Shown: positions 33,932 to 43,038 of the stretch, piece after piece
Numbering within the stretch: position 1 is the first letter of the stretch
Layout: every line of letters starts with the position of its first letter
DNA from: Sphingomonas oligophenolica
GTDB lineage: Bacteria; Pseudomonadota; Alphaproteobacteria; Sphingomonadales; Sphingomonadaceae
Assembly: GCF_006438955.1 (NCBI RefSeq)
Contig: NZ_RCZK01000001.1
Location: 450,386 to 514,385 of the forward strand
Length of the DNA stretch: 64,000 nt
Direction of reading: 5' to 3'
Made by a program: the position numbers and the translations under genes
Notes under the pieces: model-generated
The model's input: the letters and a program-made list of their open reading frames with translations, nothing else
What the model was told of the DNA's origin: nothing
Databases searched by the model: none

Positions 33932-35098
33932 TCATTGCGCCACCCGCTGGCCCGCCCCGATCAGCTCGCGCCCGATCAGCATCCGCCGAATCTCGTTGGT
34001 CCCTGCGCCGATGTCGAGGAGCTTGGCATCCCGCGCATAGCGTTCGACCGGCCAGTCCTTGGTGTACCCCGCGCCGCCCAGCGCCTGGATCGCCTCGTTG
34101 GCGACGCGCACCGCGCTCTCGCTCGCGAGCAGGATCGCGCCCGCCGCATCGAACCGCGTCGTCCTGCCCGCATCGCAGCTCCGCGCCACCGCATAGACGT
34201 AGGCGCGCGCCGAATTGAGCGCGACGTACATGTCCGCGATCTTCGCCTGCATCAGCTGGAAATGCCCGATCGGCTGCCCGAACTGCTTCCGCTCGCGAAC
34301 ATAGGGCACCACCACGTCGAGGCACGCCTGCATGATCCCCAATTGGATTCCCGCGAGCACCGCGCGCTCGTAATCGAGCCCGCTCATCAGCACGCCCACC
34401 CCACCGTTGAGCGGCCCCATCACCTGCGCGTCGGCGACGAAGCAATCGTCGAACACCAGCTCGGCGGTCGGGCTCCCGCGCATCCCCATCTTGTCGATCT
34501 TCTGCCCGATGCTGAACCCTGCGAAATCCTTCTCGATCAGGAACGCGGTGATGCCCCGGCTGCCCTCGCCGGTCTTGGCATAGACCACCAGCGTGTCCGC
34601 ATAGGACGCGTTGGTGATCCAGAATTTGGTGCCGTTGAGCACATAGCCGCCGTCCGCGGCCTCGGCCCTGAGCTTCATCGAGACGACGTCGGACCCGGCG
34701 TTCGCCTCCGACATCGCAAGGCTTCCGACATGCTCGCCCGAGATCAGCTTGGGCAGGTATTTCGCCTTCTGCTCCGGCGATGCCCAGCGGCTGATCTGGT
34801 TGACGCACAGGTTTGAATGCGCGCCGTAGCTGAGCCCGATCGACGCCGATGCGCGGCTCACTTCCTCGACCGCGATGACATGCTCGAGATAGCCGAGCCC
34901 GAGCCCGCCATCCTCTTCCGCCACGGTGATGCCGTGCAGCCCGAGTGCGCCCATCGCGGGCCACAGTTCGCGGGGGAACCAGTCGTCGGCGTCGATCCGC
35001 TGGCTCAGCGGCGCGATTTGCTCGCTCGCAAAGCGCTGGGTGGTGTCGCGGATCATGTCCGCGGTCTCGCCGAGCGCGAAATCGAAATCGGGGGTCAC
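33932..35098 (-). CDS. ivd: Isovaleryl-CoA dehydrogenase
   Basis: FAD-dependent acyl-CoA dehydrogenase of 388 residues that oxidises isovaleryl-CoA in leucine breakdown. Family features are [19 protein letters not shown] and WITNAS for FAD binding, [21 protein letters not shown], and [32 protein letters not shown]. The catalytic Glu is in [12 protein letters not shown], the position used by IVD rather than the C-terminal Glu of other family members. It is the first gene of the leucine operon; the hydratase and HMG-CoA lyase that should complete the pathway are not in the window. Confidence 0.92.
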   Translation of the reverse strand: MTPDFDFALGETADMIRDTTQRFASEQIAPLSQRIDADDWFPRELWPAMGALGLHGITVAEEDGGLGLGYLEHVIAVEEVSRASASIGLSYGAHSNLCVNQISRWASPEQKAKYLPKLISGEHVGSLAMSEANAGSDVVSMKLRAEAADGGYVLNGTKFWITNASYADTLVVYAKTGEGSRGITAFLIEKDFAGFSIGQKIDKMGMRGSPTAELVFDDCFVADAQVMGPLNGGVGVLMSGLDYERAVLAGIQLGIMQACLDVVVPYVRERKQFGQPIGHFQLMQAKIADMYVALNSARAYVYAVARSCDAGRTTRFDAAGAILLASESAVRVANEAIQALGGAGYTKDWPVERYARDAKLLDIGAGTNEIRRMLIGRELIGAGQRVAQ

Positions 35099-35261
35099 GG
35101 GAGCCTCTCCGGTCAGTCTGTTTCACCGCCGCCTAGCATGTCGGGCGATCATGTCGAACCCTCACCCTAGCGATTTGAGCGGGATCGCGACATCGGCGAG
35201 GTGCACGCGATCCGGGGGTGGCGCGGCACGTGACGAGCATACTCACCCGCCGCTAATTCGG

Positions 35262-35280
35262 CGCGTCAACGTAAGCGTCA
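35262..35280 (-). promoter_or_regulatory. Candidate LiuR-type operator upstream of ivd
   Basis: The minus strand reads TGACGCTTACGTTGACGCG about 165 bases before the ivd ATG. TTACGTTGACG resembles the TTACGTTNACGTAA motif I recall for the MerR-family regulator LiuR of leucine/isovalerate catabolism. No regulator gene lies in the window, so this rests on resemblance alone. Confidence 0.35.
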
Positions 35281-36060
35281 GTCATCGCGCTTCACCGCGA
35301 ACGGGCCAAACGCCTGCTGCATCGGCATCAGTTCGATCGTGTTGACGTTGACGTGGCGGGGCTGCTGGAGAATCCAGGTCACCGCGTTGGCGATGTCGTC
35401 CGCCGACAGCGGGGTCATCCCGGCATAGACCTTGTCCGCGGCGCTGCTGTCGCCATCGAAGCGGACAACCGAAAATTCGGTCTCGCACATTCCGGGTTCG
35501 ACCGAGGTGACGCGGACTCCGGTGCCGACGACGTCGGCGCGCAGGTTGAGCGAGAATTGGCGCACGAACGCCTTGGTCGCGCCATAGATGTTGCCGCCGG
35601 GATAGGGATAGCTTGCCGCGACCGACGACATGTTGACGATATCGCCGCGCCCCCTCGCGACCATGCCGGGGAGCACCGCGTGGACGAGTTCGGTGACCGC
35701 GGTGACGTTGGTCGCGATCATCTGCCGCCAATGCGCGATCTTAGCGTCCTGAGCGGACGAAAGCCCGAGCGCGAGCCCGGCGTTGTTGAACAGGATGTCG
35801 ATCGCGGCGAAATCGTCCGGCAGTCCTGCGACCGCCGCGGCAATCGCGTCGCGATCGGTGAGATCGAGCTGGAGGGGGTGGAGGCGACCGCCGAGCGCGT
35901 CACGGAGCGCAGCGAGCCGATCCTCGCGGCGCCCGACCGCGATCACGCGGCCCCCCGCGGCAATCACCTGGCGCGCCACCGCATCGCCAAACCCCGATGT
36001 CGCCCCCGTGACCAACGCCACGCGTCCATCAGCCCAGTTCGTCGTGTCCCGATCCGTCAT
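35278..36060 (-). CDS. SDR-family oxidoreductase, YdfG-like
   Basis: Short-chain dehydrogenase of 260 residues. The Rossmann motif is TGATSGFGDAVA, the structural NNAG motif is present (LFNNAGLALG), and the catalytic Ser and Tyr-X3-Lys are in MSSVAASYPYPGGNIYGATKAF. The region VEPGMCETEFSVVRFDGD resembles NADP-dependent 3-hydroxy acid dehydrogenases of the YdfG type (L-allo-threonine or serine dehydrogenase). It lies one base after the acyl-CoA dehydrogenase gene in a three-gene operon, so its true substrate may be an acyl-derived hydroxy acid. Confidence 0.85.
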   Translation of the reverse strand: MTDRDTTNWADGRVALVTGATSGFGDAVARQVIAAGGRVIAVGRREDRLAALRDALGGRLHPLQLDLTDRDAIAAAVAGLPDDFAAIDILFNNAGLALGLSSAQDAKIAHWRQMIATNVTAVTELVHAVLPGMVARGRGDIVNMSSVAASYPYPGGNIYGATKAFVRQFSLNLRADVVGTGVRVTSVEPGMCETEFSVVRFDGDSSAADKVYAGMTPLSADDIANAVTWILQQPRHVNVNTIELMPMQQAFGPFAVKRDD

Positions 36061-36061
36061 G

Positions 36062-37216
36062 TCATCGTCCCAATATGTTGCGCGCGACTACCCAATGGTG
36101 AACCTCGGTCGGGCCATCATAGATCCGCATCGTGCGCAGGCGCGACGCCATCAGATGCAGCGGCAGTTCGCGGGTCATCCCCATCGCGCCGAACGCCTGC
36201 ATCGTGCGATCGACGACCTCCCACGCCATTTCGGTGGCATAGGCCTTGATCATCGAAATCTCGCTGCGGACGTCGCGGCCCTGGTCGAGCTTCCACGCGC
36301 AGTCATAGGTCATCAGCCGCGCGGCATGGATCCGGGTCGCGGCGTCGGCGACCCAGTTCTGGATCGTCTGGCGTTCCGACAGCCGCGCGCCGAAGGTGGT
36401 GCGTTGCGGCGCGTAATCGACCAGCATGTCGAGAGCGCGCGTTGCCATCCCGATCGACCAGCTCGCCATCTCGATCCGGCGGGTGCCGAGGCGCAGCTGC
36501 ATCGGCGCGAAGCCCGCGCCCTCTTCGCCGAGCAGCTTCCATCCTTCGACCCGGCAATCCTCGAGCGCGATCTCATAGGTCGCCTGGCCGCCGATCATCG
36601 GGATGCGACGCAGGACGTTGAACCCCGGCGTGTCGCGATCGACCAGGAAGGCGGAAACCCCGCGTCGCGCGTCCGGATCGGTCACCGCCATCAGGATCGT
36701 GAAGTCGGCTTCCGCGGCGCGGGTAATCCAGATTTTCCGCCCGTTGATGATCCAATCGTCGCCGTCTCGTACCGCGCGGGTCTTCATCGCCGAGGGATCG
36801 GAGCCCGCACCGGGCTCGGAAATGCCGATCGCGGAAACTGTTTCGCCCCGTACATAGGGCGCCAGATACGCCTCGCGCTGGCGATCGGTGACGGTCGCGG
36901 CAAGCATCCTGAGGTTCGGGGAATCGGGGGCCAGCGTATAGGGGACGATCGTCCGCCCGATTTCCTCGTTGACGCCGACCATCGCGACCGCGGGCAGGTC
37001 CATGCCCCCGACATCCTCGGGTGCATCGAGCCCCCATAGCCCGAGATCGCGCGAGGCGGCGTCGATCGGCGCCTGTTCCTCGGCGGTCAGCGCGGGCGAT
37101 TGCCCGGTCGCTTCGCGTTCGAGGATGCGCGGTTCGAGCGGCATGAGCTTGTCCGCGACGAAGCGGTTGACGAGTTCCTTGAGCATGCGGTGCTCGTCGG
37201 AAAGGTCGAAATCCAT
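36062..37216 (-). CDS. Acyl-CoA dehydrogenase family protein
   Basis: Flavoprotein dehydrogenase of 384 residues, starting MDFDLSDEHRMLKELVNRFV. The FAD/substrate motif SAIGISEPGAGSDPSAMKTRAV and KIWITRA are present, with TTFGARLSERQTIQNWVADAATRI and the C-terminal IYDGPTEVHHWVVARNIL. The substrate is not evident; the HHW ending is typical of a long- or branched-chain ACAD subgroup found with acyltransferase-like genes. The ATG at 37216 overlaps the upstream stop by one base. Confidence 0.87.
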   Translation of the reverse strand: MDFDLSDEHRMLKELVNRFVADKLMPLEPRILEREATGQSPALTAEEQAPIDAASRDLGLWGLDAPEDVGGMDLPAVAMVGVNEEIGRTIVPYTLAPDSPNLRMLAATVTDRQREAYLAPYVRGETVSAIGISEPGAGSDPSAMKTRAVRDGDDWIINGRKIWITRAAEADFTILMAVTDPDARRGVSAFLVDRDTPGFNVLRRIPMIGGQATYEIALEDCRVEGWKLLGEEGAGFAPMQLRLGTRRIEMASWSIGMATRALDMLVDYAPQRTTFGARLSERQTIQNWVADAATRIHAARLMTYDCAWKLDQGRDVRSEISMIKAYATEMAWEVVDRTMQAFGAMGMTRELPLHLMASRLRTMRIYDGPTEVHHWVVARNILGR

Positions 37217-37821
37217 CAGCGCGCAGGGCCGTGCTGCGCGAGCGGCGCGAAGCGCGCGACCTGGCGGCCGATCAGGCAAAGCTGTTCGACCACCGCGGGG
37301 TCGTTGGCGCTGCCCTCGCCGTCGAACTTGGTGAGTTGGGTATTGATTGCGGCGGCGAACGGCGTCGGCCAGCCGCGCAGCGCGTGGACGATCGAGCGCA
37401 GCGCCGCGATCGTCGATCCGGTCGCCTGCCAGCCATAGGCGGTCGCGATCAGGCCGACGGGCATGTCGGCGAGATAGGCGCGCTCGTCCTTCGCGGTCTC
37501 TTCGAGCAGGTCGAGCGCGTTCTTGACCACGCCCGAGATGCTGCCGTGATAACCGGGGCTGGCGATGATGACCCCCGATGCGGCGCGCACCGCCGTGACG
37601 AACGCGCGCTCGTCCTCGGTGCGGCTGGTCGCGCGCGGATCGTAGAGTGGCAGCCGCGCCATGTCGGCACCGCCGAACATCCGCGTCGCGAAACCTTCAC
37701 GCTCCACCGCGTCGAGCGCGATCCGCAGCGCGCGCTCGGTCGACGAGGTGCCGCCGATCGTGCCGCCGATGCCGACGATCAGGGGTGCGGGCGGGGGTGC
37801 GGTTAAGGAATCGCTCATCAC
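37216..37821 (-). CDS. NADPH-dependent FMN reductase family protein
   Basis: Flavodoxin-fold reductase of 201 residues. The N-terminal phosphate-binding loop is VGIGGTIGGTSSTERALRIAL, and the mid-protein motif IIASPGYHGSISGVVKNALDLL is characteristic of NADPH-dependent FMN reductases/azoreductase-like proteins. It is the first gene of an operon with an acyl-CoA dehydrogenase and an SDR and is divergent from the PBP gene. The C-terminus is short and basic. Confidence 0.87.
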   Translation of the reverse strand: MMSDSLTAPPPAPLIVGIGGTIGGTSSTERALRIALDAVEREGFATRMFGGADMARLPLYDPRATSRTEDERAFVTAVRAASGVIIASPGYHGSISGVVKNALDLLEETAKDERAYLADMPVGLIATAYGWQATGSTIAALRSIVHALRGWPTPFAAAINTQLTKFDGEGSANDPAVVEQLCLIGRQVARFAPLAQHGPAR

Positions 37822-37909
37822 AGCGCGGATAGCGCGGGCTGGCGCGGGTGGCCAGCGCCGGACTTTCGCGGCGCGGGGTAGCGCGTATACTGTGCATCGG
37901 CGTGCGCGC

Positions 37910-37938
37910 TTGCACCGGCTGTTTTAGGAATGTAATAC
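37910..37938 (+). promoter_or_regulatory. Candidate sigma-70 promoter for the class A PBP gene
   Basis: TTGCAC (37910-37915), 17 bases, TAATAC (37933-37938). Transcription should start near 37945, at or just inside the ATG at 37943, so either that mRNA is leaderless or translation starts at a later Met (37967 or 37982). Confidence 0.5.
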
Positions 37939-37942
37939 ACTA

Positions 37943-40090
37943 ATGGCCGATCGCCTGGACGACCCGATGCGCCATGACCCGATGGATTACGACCGCACCA
38001 CGCCGATCGCGCAGCGTTATGCGTTCGACGCTGCCGTGGAGGATGAACGCTGGGACCCGAGTCGGGACGGCGGCGACCTCCCCGAACCCCCGCCAAGGCG
38101 CCGCGGTACGGGGCCGTGGCGGTGGTTCGTGCGGGGCCTGGGCGCCGGGATCGTGCTGCTGGTCGTCGCGATCGGGTGGCTCGCGGTCACCGCGCCGCTG
38201 TCGAAATCGCTCAAGCCACCGACCCCGCCGTCGATCACGCTGACCGCCGACGATGGCACCCCGATCGCGCGGCGCGGCGCGATCATTGGCGCCCCGGTCG
38301 ACGCCGCCAAGCTGCCCAAGCATGTAACCGAGGCGTTCGTCGCGATCGAGGACCGGCGCTTCTATTCGCACTGGGGGATCGACCCGCGCGGCATTGCGCG
38401 CGCGGCCTGGACGAACCTCGGCGCGGGCGGGGTGCGCCAAGGTGGCAGCACGATCACGCAGCAGCTCGCAAAAAATGCGTTCCTCGATTCGGATCGCACC
38501 GCGGCGCGCAAGATCCGCGAGGTGATGATCTCGTTCTGGCTCGAGGCGTGGCTGAGCAAGGATGAGATCCTGTCGCGCTATCTGTCGAACGTCTATTTCG
38601 GCGACAATTGCTACGGCCTGACCGCCGCCGCGCAGCATTATTTCGGAAGGACGCCGGCCAATCTCAACCCCGGTCAGGCGGCGATGCTCGCGGGGCTGGT
38701 GAAGGCGCCGTCGCGGCTCGCGCCGACGAGCAACCTGGCGGGCGCGCGCAAGCGCGAAATGGTCGTGGTCGGCGCGATGGTCGACGCGGGATTCCTGACG
38801 AAAGCGGAGGGCGACGCCGTCCAGCCGCAGCGCGTGCGCAGCGATTCGACCGCCGGGCAACTGCCCAACGGCACCTATTTCGCCGACTGGGTGCTGCCCG
38901 AGGCGCGCGATCAGTCGGGCGAGATTCGGACCGAGGCGACCGTCGAGACGACGCTCGATCGTGGCCTGCAGGGCACCGCCGAACGCGTCGTGCGGCGGGC
39001 GGGACTGCGTCAGGCGCAGGTCGCGCTGGTCGCGATGCGCCGCGACGGACGGGTGGTCGCGATGGTCGGAGGCAAGGATTACGCCAAGAGCCCGTTCAAC
39101 CGCGCGACGCAGGCGCGCCGCCAGCCGGGGTCGACCTTCAAGCTGTTCGTCTATCTTGCCGCGATGCGCGCCGGGATGACCCCTAATTCGCTGGTCGACG
39201 ATTCACCGGTCGACATCGCGGGATGGAAACCCAAGAACGACGATGGCCGCTATCTCGGCAAGATCCCGTTGCGCCGCGCGTTCGCGCGATCGTCGAACGT
39301 CGCCGCAGCGCGGTTGACGCAGGAGGTGGGCGTGCGCGCGGTCATCAAGGCGGCGCGCGACCTGGGCATCTCGACCCCGATCCCCAACGAGGCAACGATC
39401 GGACTCGGGACCGCGGAGGTGTCGCTACTCGAACTGACCGCCGCCTATGCGGGGGTCGCCAACGCAAGTTACCCGGTTCAGCCGCGCGGGCTGGAACATG
39501 TCGCTGACAAGAGCTGGTATCAGTCATTGTCGGGTCACGCGGCGACATTGCCGCCGACCATCCACGACGAGATGCTTGATCTGCTTGGCGCATCGATCCG
39601 GGGGACCGGGCGACAGGCGTCGCTGTCGGTCGATAGCTATGGCAAGACCGGCACGACGCAGGACAATCGTGACGCCTGGTTCATCGGGTTCGCGGGCGAC
39701 CTGGTCGTCGGGGTATGGGTTGGCAACGACGACAATTCACCCAACCCGGGGCTCCACGGCGGGGGCATCCCCGCGCAGGTGTGGCGCAATTTCATGGTGT
39801 CGGCGCTCGACCTTGCCCCCGTGGTCAAAGCGCAGCCGGTCGAGGCCGTCGACCCCGAGGCGACGATGGCGCCCGACGGAGATGAGAATGGCGACCAGAT
39901 CATGCCGGATATACCCGACATGTCGGCGATGGAGGGGACGGTACGCGGCTTAGGGCTCGAGATGAAGATGGGCCGCGACGGCAGCATCAGCATCAACCCG
40001 TCAAACGATCGCGGACCGCCGCCGCCGCGCGACGCGCCGCCGCCGCGCGAGCCGCGCCGAAGCGAGGATGGGCCGCCGGAGGGATTCTGA
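37943..40090 (+). CDS. Class A penicillin-binding protein (PBP1-type)
   Basis: Bifunctional peptidoglycan synthase of 715 residues. A cytoplasmic N-terminus of about 60 residues precedes one membrane helix (about 62-84). The GT51 glycosyltransferase domain follows (FVAIEDRRFYSHWGID, GGSTITQQLAKN, SKDEILSRYLSNVYFGDNCYG). The transpeptidase domain has SXXK in QPGSTFKLF, SXN in ARSSNVAA and KTG in YGKTGTTQDNRDAWF. The C-terminal tail is low complexity, rich in Pro, Arg and Asp. The start codon is uncertain by up to 13 residues because of the promoter position. Confidence 0.93.
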   Translation: MADRLDDPMRHDPMDYDRTTPIAQRYAFDAAVEDERWDPSRDGGDLPEPPPRRRGTGPWRWFVRGLGAGIVLLVVAIGWLAVTAPLSKSLKPPTPPSITLTADDGTPIARRGAIIGAPVDAAKLPKHVTEAFVAIEDRRFYSHWGIDPRGIARAAWTNLGAGGVRQGGSTITQQLAKNAFLDSDRTAARKIREVMISFWLEAWLSKDEILSRYLSNVYFGDNCYGLTAAAQHYFGRTPANLNPGQAAMLAGLVKAPSRLAPTSNLAGARKREMVVVGAMVDAGFLTKAEGDAVQPQRVRSDSTAGQLPNGTYFADWVLPEARDQSGEIRTEATVETTLDRGLQGTAERVVRRAGLRQAQVALVAMRRDGRVVAMVGGKDYAKSPFNRATQARRQPGSTFKLFVYLAAMRAGMTPNSLVDDSPVDIAGWKPKNDDGRYLGKIPLRRAFARSSNVAAARLTQEVGVRAVIKAARDLGISTPIPNEATIGLGTAEVSLLELTAAYAGVANASYPVQPRGLEHVADKSWYQSLSGHAATLPPTIHDEMLDLLGASIRGTGRQASLSVDSYGKTGTTQDNRDAWFIGFAGDLVVGVWVGNDDNSPNPGLHGGGIPAQVWRNFMVSALDLAPVVKAQPVEAVDPEATMAPDGDENGDQIMPDIPDMSAMEGTVRGLGLEMKMGRDGSISINPSNDRGPPPPRDAPPPREPRRSEDGPPEGF

Positions 40091-40113
40091 CGATAGCGAT
40101 GGCTATTTAATTA

Positions 40114-40180
40114 CCGTTTGGTCTGAGCTTATCGAAGGGCGTCCCCGCCACCCGTGCGTCGACAGGCTCATCACGAACGG
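40114..40180. repeat. Palindromic REP-like repeat, copy C
   Basis: Arms TCTGAGCTTATCGAAGGGC and GCGTCGACAGGCTCATCACG with outer CCGTTTG/GAACGG. It is more diverged than copies at 1551 and 9702 and lies between the PBP gene and the threonine aldolase gene, both on the plus strand. Confidence 0.7.
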
Positions 40181-40245
40181 GGGTGGTGGGTTGCGCGCAC
40201 TATCCCGCGGTTGACGCCGCTCCCGCGCCGCAGCAAGGCGCGGCG

Positions 40246-41247
40246 ATGCGCTTCTTTTCCGACAACGCCGCCCCCGTCCATCCCCGGGTGATGGAGGCGA
40301 TGGCTGCCGCCAATCACCTCGACACCGCCTATGACGGCGATGCGCTCTCCCAGCAACTCGACCAGCGCTTGTCGGAAGTGTTCGACACCCGCATCCGCGC
40401 GCTGTGGGTGCCGAGCGGGACCGCGGCGAACTGCCTCGCGCTCGCTGCGCTCTGTCCGCCACATGGCGGCATCGTCTGCCACCGCGATTCGCACATCCAG
40501 AACGACGAGGGCGGCGCGCCCGAATTCTACACCCACGGCGCCAAGCTGTTCCTGGCCGAGGGCGAGGGTGCGAAACTGACCCCGGATTCGATCGCTGCGG
40601 TGCTCGATGCGATCCCCGACGACGTCCACCGCGTCCAGCCGCACGCGATCAGCATCACCAACGCGACCGAATATGGCCGCATCTATTCGCCCGACGACGT
40701 CGCCGCGATCGGCAAGCTGGCCGACCAGCGCGACCTCGGGCTGCACATGGACGGCGCGCGCTTCGCCAACGCGGTGGCGATGCTGGGGTGCAACCCCGAC
40801 GAGGTGACGTGGCGCGCCGGGGTGGACGCGTTGTCGTTCGGCTTCGTCAAGAACGGCGCGATGAGCGCGGAATGCCTGGTGTTCTTCGATACCAAGCTCG
40901 CCGACGCGACGCTGTATCGGCGCAAGCGCGCGGGGCTGTTGCTGTCGAAGGGTCGATATCTGGCGGCGCAGATCCTCGCGATGCTCGATGGCGATCTGTG
41001 GATCGACAACGCGATCGCGGCGAACGCGCGCGCGCAGACGATCGCGGCGGCAGCGGGGGAGCGCGCGATCCACGCGGTCGAGGCGAACGAGGTGTTCCTG
41101 CGCGTGACTCCCGACGAGGCGGCGGCGCTGCGGGCGAAGGGCTTCGACTTTTACGACTGGGCACCGGGCGAAATCCGGCTGGCGACCGCGTGGGACACCG
41201 CGGAGGCCGACGTCGCGGCGCTCGCCGCCGCGATCGGCGCGCTGTGA
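40246..41247 (+). CDS. Low-specificity L-threonine aldolase family protein
   Basis: PLP-dependent fold-type I enzyme, 333 residues, cleaving threonine or related beta-hydroxy amino acids to glycine and an aldehyde. It begins MRFFSDNAAPVHPRVMEAM; the PLP Lys is in SFGFVKNGAMSAECLVFF, and the cofactor Asp/Arg region is GLHMDGARFANAVA. The ATG at 40246 has AAGGCG upstream and gives the family N-terminus; a longer frame to 40183 enters the repeat. Its TGA overlaps the GTG of the transporter that follows. Confidence 0.88.
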   Translation: MRFFSDNAAPVHPRVMEAMAAANHLDTAYDGDALSQQLDQRLSEVFDTRIRALWVPSGTAANCLALAALCPPHGGIVCHRDSHIQNDEGGAPEFYTHGAKLFLAEGEGAKLTPDSIAAVLDAIPDDVHRVQPHAISITNATEYGRIYSPDDVAAIGKLADQRDLGLHMDGARFANAVAMLGCNPDEVTWRAGVDALSFGFVKNGAMSAECLVFFDTKLADATLYRRKRAGLLLSKGRYLAAQILAMLDGDLWIDNAIAANARAQTIAAAAGERAIHAVEANEVFLRVTPDEAAALRAKGFDFYDWAPGEIRLATAWDTAEADVAALAAAIGAL

Positions 41248-42197
41248 CCGCGGGTGCCGCTGCGGCGCCCCCCAATTCGACTCGCGCCGCGATCCTGATC
41301 CCGTTCTTCGTCGTGACGCTGATCTGGGGGTCGACCTGGCTCGTGATCCGCGATCAGATCGCGGTGGTGCCGCCGAGTTGGTCGGTGGCGTATCGCTTCG
41401 CGGTCGCGGGCGTCGCGATGGCGGCATGGGCGCTGGTGCGGCGCGACAGTTTCCGGTTCGACGCACGCGGCTATGCGTTCGCCACGGCGATCGCGGTCAG
41501 CCAGTTCTGCTTCAACTTCAACTTTGTCTACCGCGCCGAACATTACATCACCTCGGGACTGGTCGCGGTGGTGTTCGCGCTGCTGCTCATCCCCAACGCG
41601 GGGTTCGCGCGCGTGTTTCTGGGGCAGCGGATGGGGCGGCAACTGCTCGCCGGATCGGCGGTCGCGATGGGCGGGGTGGCGCTGTTGTTCCTCCACGAGG
41701 CGCGGACCGATCCGCATGGCCCCGCGTCGTCGCTGACCGGGATCGCCTGGACACTGGCGGCGATCCTGTCCGCGTCGAGCGCCAACGTGCTCCAGGCGAC
41801 CGAGACCGCGAAACGCTATCCGATGGCATCGACGCTTGCGATCGCGATGCTGCTGGGCGCCGCGCTCGACGCAGGGTTGGCCTGGATGCTGACCGGGCCA
41901 CCGGTGATCGAACCGCGCTGGGGTTATGTCGCGGGAATCGTCTATCTGGGCCTCGCCGCCTCGGCGCTCGCCTTCCCGCTGTATTTTAGCATTATCCGCG
42001 TGATCGGCCCCGCCAAGGCGGCCTATTCGAGCGTGATCGTCCCGGTGATCGCGATGCTGTTGTCGACGCTGTTCGAAGGGTATCGCTGGTCGCCGCTCGC
42101 GGTGGGTGGCGCGGTGCTCGTCGGCGTGGGGCTGGTCATTGCGCTGCGGGCGCGACGGCCCGCCGCTCAGACCAGCGCGCGCAGGCCCTCGCGATAG
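41244..42197 (+). CDS. EamA/DMT-superfamily transporter
   Basis: Inner-membrane permease of 317 residues with ten helices in two EamA repeats. The first repeat starts ILIPFFVVTLIWGSTWLVIRDQIAVVPPSWSVAYRFAVAG and the second includes GPAKAAYSSVIVPVIAMLLSTLFEG. The start is GTG at 41244, overlapping the aldolase stop. Coupling to an aldolase gene suggests amino-acid or metabolite export, which is inference. Its last 31 bases overlap the convergent epimerase-like gene. Confidence 0.87.
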   Translation: MTAGAAAAPPNSTRAAILIPFFVVTLIWGSTWLVIRDQIAVVPPSWSVAYRFAVAGVAMAAWALVRRDSFRFDARGYAFATAIAVSQFCFNFNFVYRAEHYITSGLVAVVFALLLIPNAGFARVFLGQRMGRQLLAGSAVAMGGVALLFLHEARTDPHGPASSLTGIAWTLAAILSASSANVLQATETAKRYPMASTLAIAMLLGAALDAGLAWMLTGPPVIEPRWGYVAGIVYLGLAASALAFPLYFSIIRVIGPAKAAYSSVIVPVIAMLLSTLFEGYRWSPLAVGGAVLVGVGLVIALRARRPAAQTSARRPSR

Positions 42198-42922
42198 GTC
42201 GGGTAGGCGGGGGTCCAGCCGAGCACGCGCTTCGCCTTGCCGTTCGCGACCCGGCGGTTTTCGGCGTAGAAGCTGCGGCCCATCGGCGAGAGCGTGTCGA
42301 GCGCGACGAACGGCGGCGCGGGCAGTCCAAGCAGCGACGCCGCGAATTCGGTGACGCGATTGTGCGACATGGGGAGATCGTCGGCGAGGTTGTACGCACC
42401 CGCCGGCGCGCTGATCGCGGCAACCACCCCGCTAGCGATGTCGTCGACATGGACGCGGCTGAAGACCTGGCCCGGCACGTCGACGCGGTGTGCTTTCCCT
42501 TCGCGGACGCGATCGAGCGGCGATCGGTCGGGGCCGTAGATGCCGGGAAGCCGAAAGACCCGCGCGCCGCGCGCCAGCCAGGCGCGGTCGGCGGCGTTGC
42601 GACCGACGCGTCGCCCGGCCACCGGAGTGCTCTCGTCGACCCAGCCGCCGCCTGCATCACCATAGACCCCGGTCGAGGAGAGATAGCCGAGCCATTGGTC
42701 GCCGAAGCCGTCGCCATAGCTGTCGAGCACCGGATCGGCATCGCCGTCGGGAGGAACCGACGACAGGAGGTGCGTCGCGGTGCGCAACGCGACGCGGACC
42801 GCGTCCCGGTCGTCGAACCGCAGCGTCCCGCCGTGCCCGCTGCGGGTGATGCCGATTACCGGCGCGGGCCAGCACGCCGCGATCCGCGTCGCGGTATAGC
42901 CGAGGCCGAAGATCAACAGCAT
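42167..42922 (-). CDS. NAD-dependent epimerase/dehydratase-like protein (YeeZ-like SDR)
   Basis: Extended-SDR protein of 251 residues. The N-terminal nucleotide motif is degenerate, LLIFGLGYTATRIA (G-X-G-X2-A), as in YeeZ-type proteins. YLSSTGVYGDAGGGWVDEST carries the Ser and Tyr region and RLPGIYGPDRS follows. The product may act on nucleotide sugars, but the reaction is unknown. It is divergent from pepN and overlaps the end of the EamA gene. Confidence 0.83.
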   Translation of the reverse strand: MLLIFGLGYTATRIAACWPAPVIGITRSGHGGTLRFDDRDAVRVALRTATHLLSSVPPDGDADPVLDSYGDGFGDQWLGYLSSTGVYGDAGGGWVDESTPVAGRRVGRNAADRAWLARGARVFRLPGIYGPDRSPLDRVREGKAHRVDVPGQVFSRVHVDDIASGVVAAISAPAGAYNLADDLPMSHNRVTEFAASLLGLPAPPFVALDTLSPMGRSFYAENRRVANGKAKRVLGWTPAYPTYREGLRALV

Positions 42923-43038
42923 CGGCGCGCCATCGAAGCGGTCATCAGGACATCCCGGCCAGTGTGGGTCGACCGACTAGCACGGCGCGGCGCGCGCACA
43001 AGCTTCCGCTGGCGAGGGCGCGCGCCTATATCGCGGCG

